DNA of 64,000 bases from AP-15 sp963814805. Lineage in GTDB: Bacteria > Pseudomonadota > Alphaproteobacteria > ATCC43930 > CGMCC-115725. Numbering within the stretch: the first letter of the stretch is position 1; each line of letters starts with the position of its first letter. Positions 43,317 to 52,070 of the stretch are shown here, piece after piece. The notes under the pieces were generated by a model, which was not told where the DNA came from, ran no database searches, and was given only the letters and a program-made list of their open reading frames with translations. The DNA lies in NCBI GenBank assembly GCA_963814805.1, contig CAWFER010000033.1, positions 248,001-312,000 of the forward strand, given 5' to 3'. The translations under genes were made by a program, and so were the position numbers.

Positions 43317-44720
43317 ATGGCTGGCGACGACGATATCGGCTACGCCTCGGCGCTCATGCTGCTCGAGCGCTACCGCGCCGGGACCCAATCGCCGGTCGAG
43401 ATCACCCGGACGCTGCTCGACCGTCTCGACCGGTTGCAGCCGAGCCTCAACGCCTTCTGCATCGTCGATCGTGACGGCGCGCTGGCGGCGGCGCGCCGCT
43501 CCGAGGAGCGCTGGCGGCGGGGCGAACCCGCGGGGCCGCTCGATGGCGTGCCGGCGACGATCAAGGACCTGATGCTGATGCGCGGGTTCCCGACTCTGCG
43601 CGGCTCTCATCTGGTCGACCGCGATCAGGATTGGTCGGAGGATTCGCCGGCGGTGGCCCGGCTGCGCGAGGCCGGGGCGGTCATCCTCGGCAAGACCACG
43701 ACCCCGGAATTCGGCTGGAAGGCGTTGGGCGACAGCCCGCTGACCGGCATCACCCGCAACCCGTGGGATCGCTCGCGCACCTCCGGAGGCAGCAGCGCCG
43801 GGGCCGCAGCCGCCGCCGCCGCCGGGATCGCGCCGTTGCATCTCGGCAGCGACGGCGCCGGGTCGATCCGCACGCCCTCGGCGTTTTGCGGGGTCTTTGG
43901 GCTGAAGCCGAGCTTCGGCCGGGTCCCGGCCTATCCGCCCTCGCCGCTGGGGCTGCTGTCGCATCACGGGCCGATCGCGCGAAATGTCGCCGACGCGGCG
44001 CTGATGCTGGGCGTGCTGTGCCGCCCCGATCACCGCGATCCCTACGCGCTGCCGCCCGACAATCGCGATTGGCTGGGCGGCATCGAGGACGGGGTGAAGG
44101 GCTGGCGTATCGGCTTCAGCCCGGATCTCGGCTACGCGCGGGTCGATGGCGAGATCGCCGCCGCGGTCGCCGCCGCGGCGCGCCAGTTCGAGGCGCTGGG
44201 CGCCGTCGTCGACGAGGTCGACCAGATCTTCAACTCGCCGCGCGAGGCGCTGTTCACCCTTTGGGCGGCCGGCGTCGCCGCCCTGCTGCGCGGCTTTGCC
44301 GACGAGCGCAAGCAATTGGCCGATCCTGGCCTGCTGGCGACGGCGGCGGCCGGCGAGAAATTCACCGCCGCCGACTGGGTCGAGGCTGATCTCGTGCGCA
44401 ACGCGCTGGGCCGGCGGATGGCGGCCTTTCACCAGCGCTACGACCTGCTGCTGACCCCGACCATGCCGATCCCGGCCTTGCTCGCAGGGCAGGACCTGAA
44501 CGATCCGACGAGCGAGCGGCACTGGATCGACTGGTCGCCGTTCAGCTATCCGTTCAACATGACCCGCCAGCCGACGGCCAGCATCCCATGCGGTCTGACC
44601 GCGGCTGGCTTGCCGATCGGGCTGCAGATCGTCGGGCCGCTTTATGGCGATGACCGGGTGCTGCGCGCCGCCCGCGCCTTCGAGGCGACCCGGCCCGAGC
44701 GCCGTCCGCCGCTGGCTTGA
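43317..44720 (+). CDS. Amidase (amidase signature family)
   Basis: This 467-residue hydrolase has the Ser-cisSer-Lys triad: Lys in GVPATIKDLMLM (near residue 83), cis-Ser in RTSGGSSAGAAAAAAAGI and the nucleophile in LGSDGAGSIRTPSAFCGVFG (canonical GTDGGGS). It lacks the GatA-specific partner genes, so it is a stand-alone amidase acting on an aryl or acyl amide. It is 28 bases after the acyl-CoA dehydrogenase and ends 85 bases before the VOC dioxygenase, so it belongs to the same run. Substrate unknown. Confidence 0.92.
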   Translation: MAGDDDIGYASALMLLERYRAGTQSPVEITRTLLDRLDRLQPSLNAFCIVDRDGALAAARRSEERWRRGEPAGPLDGVPATIKDLMLMRGFPTLRGSHLVDRDQDWSEDSPAVARLREAGAVILGKTTTPEFGWKALGDSPLTGITRNPWDRSRTSGGSSAGAAAAAAAGIAPLHLGSDGAGSIRTPSAFCGVFGLKPSFGRVPAYPPSPLGLLSHHGPIARNVADAALMLGVLCRPDHRDPYALPPDNRDWLGGIEDGVKGWRIGFSPDLGYARVDGEIAAAVAAAARQFEALGAVVDEVDQIFNSPREALFTLWAAGVAALLRGFADERKQLADPGLLATAAAGEKFTAADWVEADLVRNALGRRMAAFHQRYDLLLTPTMPIPALLAGQDLNDPTSERHWIDWSPFSYPFNMTRQPTASIPCGLTAAGLPIGLQIVGPLYGDDRVLRAARAFEATRPERRPPLA

Positions 44721-44805
44721 TTTACCGAGGTCGCCGTTTGGCTCGTCTTGCGCGATTGAGAGCTTCCGAGTACAGATAGGATACGCAATTTCGGAGTGTG
44801 CGAAA

Positions 44806-45408
44806 ATGGCCGAGCAGACTATTGCCGCGCCCGATCGGGCAGTGACCCCGTCCGGCATCAACCATCTGGTGCTGAACGTTCGCGACATCGAGGAATCGCA
44901 CCGGTTCTGGACCGAGATCGTCGGCCTGACCCTGGTCGGCGAGCTGCGCGCGCGGGGGGACCGGCCGAACCCGCCCCGGATGCGCTTTTACAGCGGCGAC
45001 CACGGCGGCAGGCTGACCCATCACGACGTGGCCCTGGTCGAGAGCCCGAACCTGCCGGCGCCGGCCGAATGGGTATTGTCCGACGGCCGGGTCGCGATCA
45101 ACCACGTGGCGCTGACCATGCCGAACCGTGAGGCCTGGCTGAAGCAATTGGCGTTTCTGCAGAGCCGCGGGGTCAAGTTCAACTGGCGCGTCAACCACGG
45201 GGTGACGCACAGCGTCTACATCAACGACCCCAACGGCTACGGCGTCGAATTTCTCTACGAATTGCCGCGCGAGATGTGGGAAGGCGACATCGACGGCGCG
45301 ATCAACTGGGCCGAAAACCTGCCGAGCGAGGGTCCCGAGGCGCTGCTCGACAGGACCGACAGCCCGAGCTTCGGCCGCCCGCAACCGGCCGCCGCACCGG
45401 CCGAATAG
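44806..45408 (+). CDS. VOC-family extradiol dioxygenase-like protein
   Basis: This 200-residue protein with paired VOC modules resembles type I catechol 2,3-dioxygenases. The likely Fe(II) ligands are H20 (GINHLVLNV), H100 (AINHVALTM) and E148 (GYGVEFLYEL). The segment HGVTHSVYINDPNGYGVEF is the usual second-module end. It may cleave a catechol ring. It closes the catabolic run that begins at 40162; the upstream hydrolase, hydratase and dehydrogenase would process such products. ATG 44806 chosen for the conserved start. Confidence 0.85.
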   Translation: MAEQTIAAPDRAVTPSGINHLVLNVRDIEESHRFWTEIVGLTLVGELRARGDRPNPPRMRFYSGDHGGRLTHHDVALVESPNLPAPAEWVLSDGRVAINHVALTMPNREAWLKQLAFLQSRGVKFNWRVNHGVTHSVYINDPNGYGVEFLYELPREMWEGDIDGAINWAENLPSEGPEALLDRTDSPSFGRPQPAAAPAE

Positions 45409-45441
45409 ACCCGCCCGCCAAACACTGGGCAGGCCGAGGCC

Positions 45442-45462
45442 GCCCGAGCCGGGCGGCCTATC
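45442..45462 (+). terminator. GC-rich hairpin, possible terminator
   Basis: GGCCGCC and GGCGGCC pair across a 7-base loop, 34 bases after the VOC dioxygenase stop. There is no T-run, so termination would be weak or factor-assisted. Confidence 0.4.
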
Positions 45463-45631
45463 GGGCGCGCAGGCAGCGGCCATATCGAACGGGCGCTTCG
45501 GCCGGTCAAGGTCTCTGACTCGCGCCAGAAATCGTCGAGCTTCGATGTCTACTTTCGGCAGTCTTCGGTCTTTTGCGAAGCAAAACCGTTGCGCTGTCGA
45601 GACATCAAGCGTTGCTGCGACTGATTTTTTG

Positions 45632-45657
45632 GGAACCGCAACCAACCGGGTGGGGTT
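45632..45657 (+). promoter_or_regulatory. Candidate EcfG-type (general stress) promoter
   Basis: GGAAC, 17 bases, GGTT. The alphaproteobacterial EcfG sigma factor recognises GGAAC-N16/17-cGTT, so one base differs. The site is 68 bases upstream of ATG 45725, which encodes a hydrophilic stress-like protein. Not confirmed. Confidence 0.35.
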
Positions 45658-45724
45658 GTCTTATCGAGCTGTCGTCCTGAAGATTGGATGAGCGGCGAAG
45701 ACTAACCAGTCGGAGTCTCTAATC

Positions 45725-45967
45725 ATGGCAGATCGGGAACAATCCTATACCGCCAAGCCTGGGATGGACGAGAAGCGGCAGCGCGACAACGCCGGAAAGG
45801 GCGGCCAGACCGGCGGAGCGAATGCCGATCTCCTCAACAATCGCGACCGCAACGTCAAACCCGGAGGCACGGTCGGGCGCGGCGTGCCGGACCAAAGCTT
45901 CGAGCACAACACCGAAATCGCCGTCGAAGCTGGCCGGAAGGGCGAGCGCCGCGACAGCAAGCCCTAA
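45725..45967 (+). CDS. Small hydrophilic Gly/Asp/Lys-rich protein, possibly stress-induced
   Basis: This 80-residue protein has almost no hydrophobic residues, with DEKRQRDNAGKGGQTGGANAD and NNRDRNVKPGGTVGRG, and is likely disordered. The GKGGQ motif and composition resemble the KGG-repeat and hydrophilin-type stress proteins, but I do not assign a family. A strong terminator follows the stop (45985) and a candidate EcfG promoter precedes it, so it is probably a monocistronic gene of the stress response. Confidence 0.6.
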   Translation: MADREQSYTAKPGMDEKRQRDNAGKGGQTGGANADLLNNRDRNVKPGGTVGRGVPDQSFEHNTEIAVEAGRKGERRDSKP

Positions 45968-45984
45968 CAACTTTGCGACCGGTG

Positions 45985-46015
45985 AGAGCCCCGCCTGAGG
46001 CGGGGCTCTTTATTT
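45985..46015 (+). terminator. Rho-independent terminator
   Basis: AGAGCCCCGCC, loop TGA, GGCGGGGCTCT, then TTATTT. It ends the small hydrophilic gene and, in the other direction, faces the regA stop, so it may serve both strands. Confidence 0.9.
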
Positions 46016-46073
46016 GAAATATCAGGCAGTTGCCAGCCCGTCTTCTCGACTTTCCCGATCCGATTGTTCTGCC

Positions 46074-46679
46074 TTAATTTCGCGGCGCGTGTTTCGACAA
46101 GATGCGCTGCAAGGTGCGGCGGTGCATTTTGAGCCGGCGGGCGGTTTCCGAGACGTTGCGCTCGCACAATTCAAACACTCGCTGGATGTGCTCCCAGCGC
46201 ACCCGGTCGGCCGACATCGGGTCTTCGGGCGGTTCGGGGACGCCGTCTTCCTGGGCGAGCAGCGCGCGCTCGACCGCGTCGGCGTCGGCGGGCTTGGGCA
46301 GATAGTCGATCGCCCCCGCCTTGACCGCGGCGACCGCGGTGGCGATGTTGCCGTAGCCGGTCAGCATGACGATGCGGGCGCCCGGCCGGGCCTTGCGCAC
46401 GGCGCTGACCACGTCGAGCCCGCGCCCGTCGCCGAGCCGCATGTCGATAACGGCAAAGGCCGGCGGATGCTCGCTCGCCGCGGCGGTGCCGGCGGCCACG
46501 CTGTCGGCGGTGGCGACGATAAAGCCGCGCCGTTCCATTGCCCGCGCCAGCCGCTGGCACAATGGCGCGTCGTCATCGACGATCAAGAGGGTGCGCTCGG
46601 CTTCGGCGAGCCCGCGCAGCGCCGCGGCCGGTCCCTCTGCGGCGGCGGTGAAATTGGTCGGTCGGTCGATTGCGTTCAT
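46074..46679 (-). CDS. regA: Redox response regulator RegA/PrrA/ActR
   Basis: This 201-residue global regulator controls respiration, carbon and nitrogen fixation in response to redox state. The receiver domain (about 31-150) has acidic D35/D36, phospho-acceptor D79 in AFAVIDMRLGDG, T107 and K129. A Pro-rich linker precedes the Fis-type helix-turn-helix RNVSETARRLKMHRRTLQRIL, which is nearly invariant in the family. It lies 46 bases downstream of its sensor kinase gene on the same strand. The N-terminal 30 residues are longer than usual; an internal start is possible. Confidence 0.93.
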   Translation of the reverse strand: MNAIDRPTNFTAAAEGPAAALRGLAEAERTLLIVDDDAPLCQRLARAMERRGFIVATADSVAAGTAAASEHPPAFAVIDMRLGDGRGLDVVSAVRKARPGARIVMLTGYGNIATAVAAVKAGAIDYLPKPADADAVERALLAQEDGVPEPPEDPMSADRVRWEHIQRVFELCERNVSETARRLKMHRRTLQRILSKHAPRN

Positions 46680-46725
46680 AATGCTCGCCTGATTCTGGTC
46701 GGCCTATCGGCGCCCGGCGAGGCGG

Positions 46726-48067
46726 TCAGCGCAGCTCGCGCGCCAACGCCGCGGGTGGGCGGACGGGTTCTATCGTCTCCAGATTGGCACGGTTCCATGA
46801 AATCACAACATGGGCGCCGCCCTCGTCGAGGTTGTCGAAGCTGAGCCCGGCGCCGCTGCGCTCCAGCAGGCTCTGCGCGATGAAGATGCCGAGCCCCATA
46901 TGGTCGGCCGCCCCGGCGCGCGTCGACAGATAAGGCTCGCCGAGGCGGGCCAGGAGGTGCAGCAAAAACCCCGGCCCGTCGTCGCTGATCTCGACCGTCA
47001 CCGTTTTCGCATCCCAGAAGGTGGTGACCGTGACCTCGCGGCGGGCGAACTGCACCGCATTCTGAATGAGGTTGTTGAGCCCGTGCAGGATCTCCGGGCT
47101 GCGCCGCACCTGGGGCTCGTCCTCGGCCGGCGCGCCGGCGGTGGCGAAGATCAGCCGGACCCCGCGCTCCAGGTGCTGCGCCCCGGCAGCCTCGACCAGG
47201 GCCGAGATCGGCAGCCTGGTATAGGGCGAGCCGCCATCCTCTTCGGGCCGATGCGATAGCTCGGCAAGGATGCGGCGGCAGCGCTCGGATTGGCTCAGCA
47301 GCAAGGCCGCATCTTCGGCGTGCGGGCTGTCGGCCGGCAGGTCGCGCACCAACTCCTTGGCGACGACCGCGATCGTGGCGAGCGGGCTGCCGAGCTCGTG
47401 CGCCGCCGCCGCGGCGAGCGCGCCCACCGCCGAGACCCGCTGCTCGCGCGCCAAGGCCAGCTGAGTCGCCGCCACCGCATCGCGCAGCCGGCGCGCGTCC
47501 TGCGCCACACTCCAGATGTAAAGGGCGATGAACACGGTCGCCAGCACCAGCGCGGTCCAGGTCCCGACGATGATTTCGGGCGGAAACACCAAGGGTCCGG
47601 GCCCGCTGCGCCACGGCAACGGCAGATGCCACAGCGCCAGCGCGCTGATCGCGGCCACGGCGAAGATCGATAGCGCGATCACCGGCCGCCGCGACAGGAT
47701 CGTCGCGCCCACCGTCACCGGCGCCACGATCAGGATCGAGAACGGGTTCTGCAAGCCGCCCGTCAGGTAGAGCAGGATCGCCAGCTGCAGGATGTCATAG
47801 CCGAGACACAGCGCGGCATAGCGCTCGCCGAGCTGGCGCGCCACCTGGCGGTGCACGATCAGAATGACGTTGAGCAACGCCGAGCCGGCGACGACGGCGA
47901 GCGCCGGCAGCAGCGGCAGATGAAAGCCGATGCCGTAATGGACGGTCAAGCAGCGCCAGCGCCTGGCCGGCGATCGCCACCCAGCGGATCGGCACCAGGG
48001 TGCGCAGGCTGATCCGGCCCAGGCCGGTGGCCGGCTCGCTCGCGCCAGGGAGGGTGGTGTCGGTCAC
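46726..48067 (-). CDS. regB: Redox sensor histidine kinase RegB/PrrB/ActS (frameshifted)
   Basis: This inner-membrane kinase of about 446 residues is the partner of regA. The membrane part carries GGLQNPFSILIVAP, the GGxxNPF quinone-binding heptapeptide of RegB. The H-box is AAAAHELGSPLATIAVVAKEL and the redox-sensing Cys lies in SQSERCRRILAEL. The ATPase domain has NNLIQNAVQFA (N-box), EISDDGPGF and GLGIFIAQSLLERSG. The first 40 residues (from 48067) are in another frame, joined by removing one base at the AA 47948-47949. The kinase-then-regulator order differs from the classic divergent arrangement in Rhodobacter. Confidence 0.9.
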
Positions 48068-48195
48068 TTCAGGATCTCGTCAACTCGCGCGGGTCCGCTC
48101 GTCGGGGCTTCTGGCGGTTCGCAGTTTGGCGGGTCGCCGCCTCGGCCGCCAGCCCGATGCTGGCCGATCTGCGGCTGATGCGCCATATAGGGGCG

Positions 48196-48961
48196 ATGCC
48201 CGCGCCCGCCATCGCCGTCGACAATCTGGTCAAGCGCTATCCCGGCGCGGTCGCGGTCGACGGGATCAGCTTTACCGTCGCGCGCGGCGACGACCGCGGC
48301 ATTGCTCGGCGGCAACGGCGCCGGCAAGACCACGACCATCTCGATCCTGCTCGGCCTGTTGCTGCCGACCGCGGGCCGGGTGCAGGTGCTGGGCGAGGAC
48401 ATGCTGCGCCATCGCTACCGGGCGCTGCCGCGGATGAATTTCTCCTCGCCCTTTGTCGATCTGCCGCACCGGCTGACCGTGCGCCAGAATCTGTTGATCT
48501 ACGCCCGGCTCTACGGCCTGCGGCGGCGCCGCGAGCGCATCGAGAGCCTGGCCGACGATTTGCAGATCGGCGCGTTTCTCGACCGTCCGGCGGGCAAGCT
48601 CTCGGCCGGACAGAAGACCCGCGTGGCGCTCGCCAAGGCCTTGCTGAACGAGCCCGAGCTGTTGCTGCTCGACGAGCCGACCGCCTCGCTCGACCCCGAC
48701 ACCGGCGACTGGGTGCGCGGCTATCTCGAAGCCTGGCGCGCGCGCAGCGGGGCGACGATCCTGATGGCCTCGCACAACATGGCCGAGGTCGAGCGGCTGT
48801 GCTCGGACGTGCTGATGATGAAGGCCGGCAAGATCGTCGACCGCGGCAGCCCGCAGGCGCTGATCGAGCGCTACGGCCGCGCCAACCTCGAAGAGGTGTT
48901 TTTGCATATTGTTCGCCAATCGCGCGCTCGAGCTGGAGCCAGTGTCTTGAACCGGGCGTGA
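48196..48961 (+). CDS. ABC transporter ATP-binding protein (frameshifted)
   Basis: This ATPase of about 254 residues belongs to a two-gene exporter. The start AIAVDNLVKRYPGAVAVDGISFTVARG is in one frame; Walker A GGNGAGKTTT and the rest are in the next. One extra base near 48288-48292 explains it. Signature LSAGQKTRVALAKAL and Walker B LLLLDEPTASLDPDT are intact, and the D-loop and MASHNMAEVE H-loop follow. The stop overlaps the GTG start proposed for the permease (48958). Substrate unknown; the type resembles Nod/ABC-2 exporters. Confidence 0.85.
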
Positions 48962-49778
48962 GCCGGATCGGCGTGCGGCAGCGGCTTCTCCGCCGGCCGG
49001 GTCTGGGCGATGCTGCTGCGCTATCTTTATCTGTTGCGCAGCTCGTGGCCGCGCACCCTCGAGCTGCTCTACTGGCCGACCCTGCAGATGCTGATCTGGG
49101 GGTTCATGAGCCAGTTCCTCTATGTCAACAGCAATTACGTGTTCCGCGCCTTTGGCGTGCTGTTGGCCGCGGTCATGCTGTGGGACGTGCTGTTCCGCGG
49201 CCAGCTCGGTCTCTCGATCTCGTTTCTCGAAGAGATGTGGGCGCGCAACCTCGGGCACCTGTTCGTCACCCCGCTGCGCCCGACCGAATGGGTCGCAGCA
49301 CTGTTGTCGATGAGCTTGATCCGAGTGCTGATCGGCGTCGTGCCGGCGGCCTTGCTGGCGATCCTGCTCTACCACTATTCGATCTTTTCGCTGGGCGCGC
49401 CGCTGGCCGCGTTCTTTGCCGTGCTGCTGGTCATGGGCTGGGCGCTTGGGCTTGGCGATCTGCGGGATGATCCTGCGCCACGGCATGGGCGCCGAGAGCC
49501 TGGCCTGGCTCGCCGTCTTCACCCTGTCGCCGATCAGCGCCGTCTATTACCCGGTGTCGATCCTGCCGCATTGGCTGCAGCACATCGCCTGGGGCCTGCC
49601 GTCGACCTATGTGTTCGAGGGCATGCGCGCGGTGCTGTTCCAGCATGTCTTCCACGCTGGCTATCTGATGACCGCGGCGGCGCTCGACATCGTCTGGCTG
49701 GCGCTCGGGACGGCCGTCTTTTTCTGGGCGTTTCGCGACGCCCGCCATCGCGGCGCGCTGCTGCAAATGGGCGAGTGA
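48958..49778 (+). CDS. ABC-2 type transporter permease (frameshifted)
   Basis: This membrane protein of about 270 residues has six helices, of the ABC-2 family (NodJ/DrrB-like). Blocks are RTLELLYWPTLQMLIWGFMSQFL, AAVMLWDVLFRGQLGLSISFLEEMWARNLGHLFVTPLRPTEW and, after a +1 shift at about 49445, GMGAESLAWLAVFTLSPISAVYYPVSILPHWLQ. The start may be GTG 48958, overlapping the ATPase stop, with a second +1 shift near 48977; the conservative start is ATG 49010. Together with the preceding ATPase it would export a lipid, polysaccharide or drug. Confidence 0.82.
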
Positions 49779-49830
49779 GCTGGGCGACCCAGCCGCCGGC
49801 TTGCCGAAACCAGCAAAGAAAGGGCTCCCG

Positions 49831-50641
49831 ATGCCGTCGCGCTATACTGCGACCGACCCGCATGCCTATCAGCGGCTGATGGGGCGCTGGAGCCCGCTAT
49901 TGGCGGATCGGCTGATCGCCTGGGCGGGGCTCGGCGCCGGCGAGCGGGTGCTCGATGTCGGCTGCGGCACCGGCAGCCTCGCCCTGGCGCTTGCCGCCCG
50001 GCCGGAGCCCGCCGCAATCGTCGGCATCGACATTGCCGAGCCTTACATCGCCTACGCCGCCGCGCGCTCCGCCGACCCGAGGCTGCGCTTTGTCGCCGGC
50101 GACGCCGCCGTCCTCGACTTTCCCCCGGCGAGCTTCGACCGCGCGTTTTCGCAGCTGGCGTTGAATTTCATGTCCGCTCCCGACCGCGCGCTCGCGGCGA
50201 TGCGGCGGGTCACTCGCCCGGGTGGCGTGGTCGCCGCCGCGGTCTGGGACTTCCCGGGCGGCCTTGTCTATCAGCGCATCTTCTGGGACACCGCGGCGGC
50301 GCTCGACCCGGCATGCGGACCGGGCGCGCGCCCGCCAGTATTCGAGCCCGCTCAGTGGTCCGGGCGAGCTCGCCGCGGCGTTCGACGATGCGGGTTTCGG
50401 CGCGGTCGACGCCTGCGCGCTGACGATCCATCAGCAATACCGCAATTTCGCCGATTACTGGGAGCCGATCGAACATGCCCAGGGGCCGGTCGGCGACTAT
50501 GTCAAAGGGCTGGAGCCGCAGCAGCTGGGGCGTCTGGCGCAGGCGGTGCGCCGCGCCTATCTCGCCGGCGCCGCCGACGGCCCGCGGGCGATGGCCGCCA
50601 CCGCCTGGGCGGCGCGCGGCATCGTGCCCGACACGACATAG
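49831..50641 (+). CDS. Class I SAM-dependent methyltransferase (frameshifted)
   Basis: This methyltransferase of about 269 residues has motif I VLDVGCGTGSLALAL, motif II-like VGIDIAEPYI, GDAAVLDFPPASFDRAFSQLALNF and RRVTRPGGVVAAAVWDF. The C-terminal part (GELAAAFDDAGFGAVDACAL, HQQYRNFADYWEPI) continues in the next frame from about 50310-50345, after one extra base. It is of the ubiquinone/arsenite-like type with an unassigned substrate. It is a single gene 52 bases after the ABC permease. Confidence 0.85.
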
Positions 50642-50726
50642 CCGGTACAGCCCAGATGGACCAAGTGGCGACGCAATCCGATCCGCCGCATTGCCCCGTG
50701 GTCTGGCCGGAGGTTATAGAGGCGCA

Positions 50727-51487
50727 ATGGAAATCTTGCCGCAACCGGACCGCCCTGCCGCTACCGCCGCTGCGGAGGTGAGGCTGGTCCACAGCTCCGA
50801 CGTTCATGTCGATGAGGGGCGCACCGCGGCAGTGCATGGCGGCGACGGCGCGGCCGGGCTCGCGGCGGTGCTGGCGACGGCGCGGGCATTGCGCGCCCAG
50901 CTCGTCCTCCTCGCCGGCGACACCTTCGAAGCCAACAGTCTCGGCGCCGCCTTGATCGACCGCGCCGGAAGACTGCTGGCCGCGGCCGGGCATGCCGGTG
51001 GTGATCCTGCCCGGCAACCACGATCCGGCGCTGCCCGATTCGGTCTATGTCCGCGGCGGGCTGGCGCAGATCCCGAACCTCGCCGTTCTGGGCGTCACCC
51101 ACGACGAGGCCGTGCAGTTTCCGGCCTATCGATCTCGAAATCTGGGGGCATGCCCATCGCGACTATCTCGACATGCCGCCGTTGCGCGGGCCGCGGCCGC
51201 GCACGAGCCGCTGGCAGGTCGCGGTCGGGCATGGGCATTACGAGCCGCCCGAAACCCGCGCCAACCCGTTGCGCCCGTCCTGGGTGTTCGGCGACGAGGA
51301 GATCGCCGCGACCGCCGCCGACTATTTGGCGCTCGGCCACTGGGACCGGCCGATGCGGGTCGGCAACGGCGCGGTGCCGGCCTATTACTCGGGGTCTCCC
51401 GAACTGGCGCAGACCGTCAATCTGGTGCGGCTGACCGCAGCGGGCGAGGTCGTCGTCAGCCGCGAAGCGCTGCGCCGGCAAGGCTGA
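50727..51487 (+). CDS. Metallophosphoesterase (two frameshifts)
   Basis: This calcineurin-like phosphoesterase of about 252 residues resembles DNA repair exonuclease SbcD-type domains. Metal ligands are in VRLVHSSDVHVDEG, LLAGDTFEAN, ILPGNHDPALP, IDLEIWGHAHRDY and AVGHGHYEPPE; all five phosphodiesterase motifs are present when two +1 shifts (about 50991 and 51126) are removed. Catalytic residues look intact. A phosphatase or nuclease role is likely; no SbcC partner is nearby. It is followed three bases later by a thioesterase gene. Confidence 0.82.
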
Positions 51488-51489
51488 TC

Positions 51490-51888
51490 GTGCCGCTGCC
51501 GCCGCGCGCCGGGATGCCCTTGCATTTCGGCATCCGAATCATCTCCGCCGACAAGGAGCGGATCGTCGGCGAGATGGATGCGGACGAGCGCCATCTGAAC
51601 GCCTTCGGCATTGTGCATGGCGGCGCGCTAATGGCCTTTGGCGACGATCTCGGCGGTACGGGGTCGCGCTTTCACATTCCGCCCGGCGCGCGCACCACGA
51701 CGATCGAGTCGAAGACGAATTTCTTCCGCGCCTGCGCCGCCGGCCGCATCACCGGCGAGGCGGCGCCGTTGCATATCGGGCGCCGCATGTTGGTGTGGCA
51801 GACCTCGATCTTCGGCCCCGACGGCAAGCGCGTCGCGCTGGTGACCCAGACCCAGTTGGTGCTGCTGGCCGAAGCGCCGAACGACTAG
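51490..51888 (+). CDS. PaaI-type hotdog thioesterase
   Basis: This 132-residue hotdog-fold protein hydrolyses acyl- or aryl-CoA thioesters. The signature is HLNAFGIVHGGALMAFGDDLGG, with the catalytic Asp in the following helix, then TTTIESKTNFFRACAAG. The start GTG 51490 follows the phosphoesterase stop by two bases; ATG 51514 is the alternative and gives a 124-residue protein. It is probably co-transcribed with the phosphoesterase but functionally separate. PaaI members remove dead-end CoA esters in aromatic degradation. Confidence 0.9.
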   Translation: MPLPPRAGMPLHFGIRIISADKERIVGEMDADERHLNAFGIVHGGALMAFGDDLGGTGSRFHIPPGARTTTIESKTNFFRACAAGRITGEAAPLHIGRRMLVWQTSIFGPDGKRVALVTQTQLVLLAEAPND

Positions 51889-51927
51889 CTTAATGGATCA
51901 CTCCTGACAGCCTCCCGCTATTCATCC

Positions 51928-52005
51928 CGTCATCCCGGCGAAAGCCGGCGCCCATCGCCGCCATGGGTGGGTCCCGGCCTGCGCCCTGCTTCCGCGGCGG
52001 TGACG
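51928..52005. repeat. Degenerate palindromic intergenic repeat
   Basis: CGTCATCCCGGCGAAAGCCGG at the left and GGCGGTGACG at the right are the ends of the well known alphaproteobacterial CGTCATCCCGGC palindrome, with a degenerate middle. It fills the gap between the thioesterase and tyrS. Confidence 0.5.
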
Positions 52006-52070
52006 AAGGGGAGGTCGCGGAGCATCTTGGGGCGTCCAACGCCGCACCCCGCACTCTTTACGAGAATACG

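Larger units (their letters stand above)
45409..45724. other. Intergenic region, 316 bases
   Basis: This region between the VOC gene and the small hydrophilic protein contains a GC hairpin (45442-45462) that could end the catabolic operon, an imperfect hairpin CGGTCTTTTGC/GCAAAACCG around 45570-45592, and a candidate EcfG-type promoter at 45632-45657. No coding frame is supported. Confidence 0.5.

Noticed and set aside
43314..44888. A 524-codon minus-strand frame opposite the amidase
   Set aside because: Antisense to an amidase with its full catalytic signature; no domain of its own.
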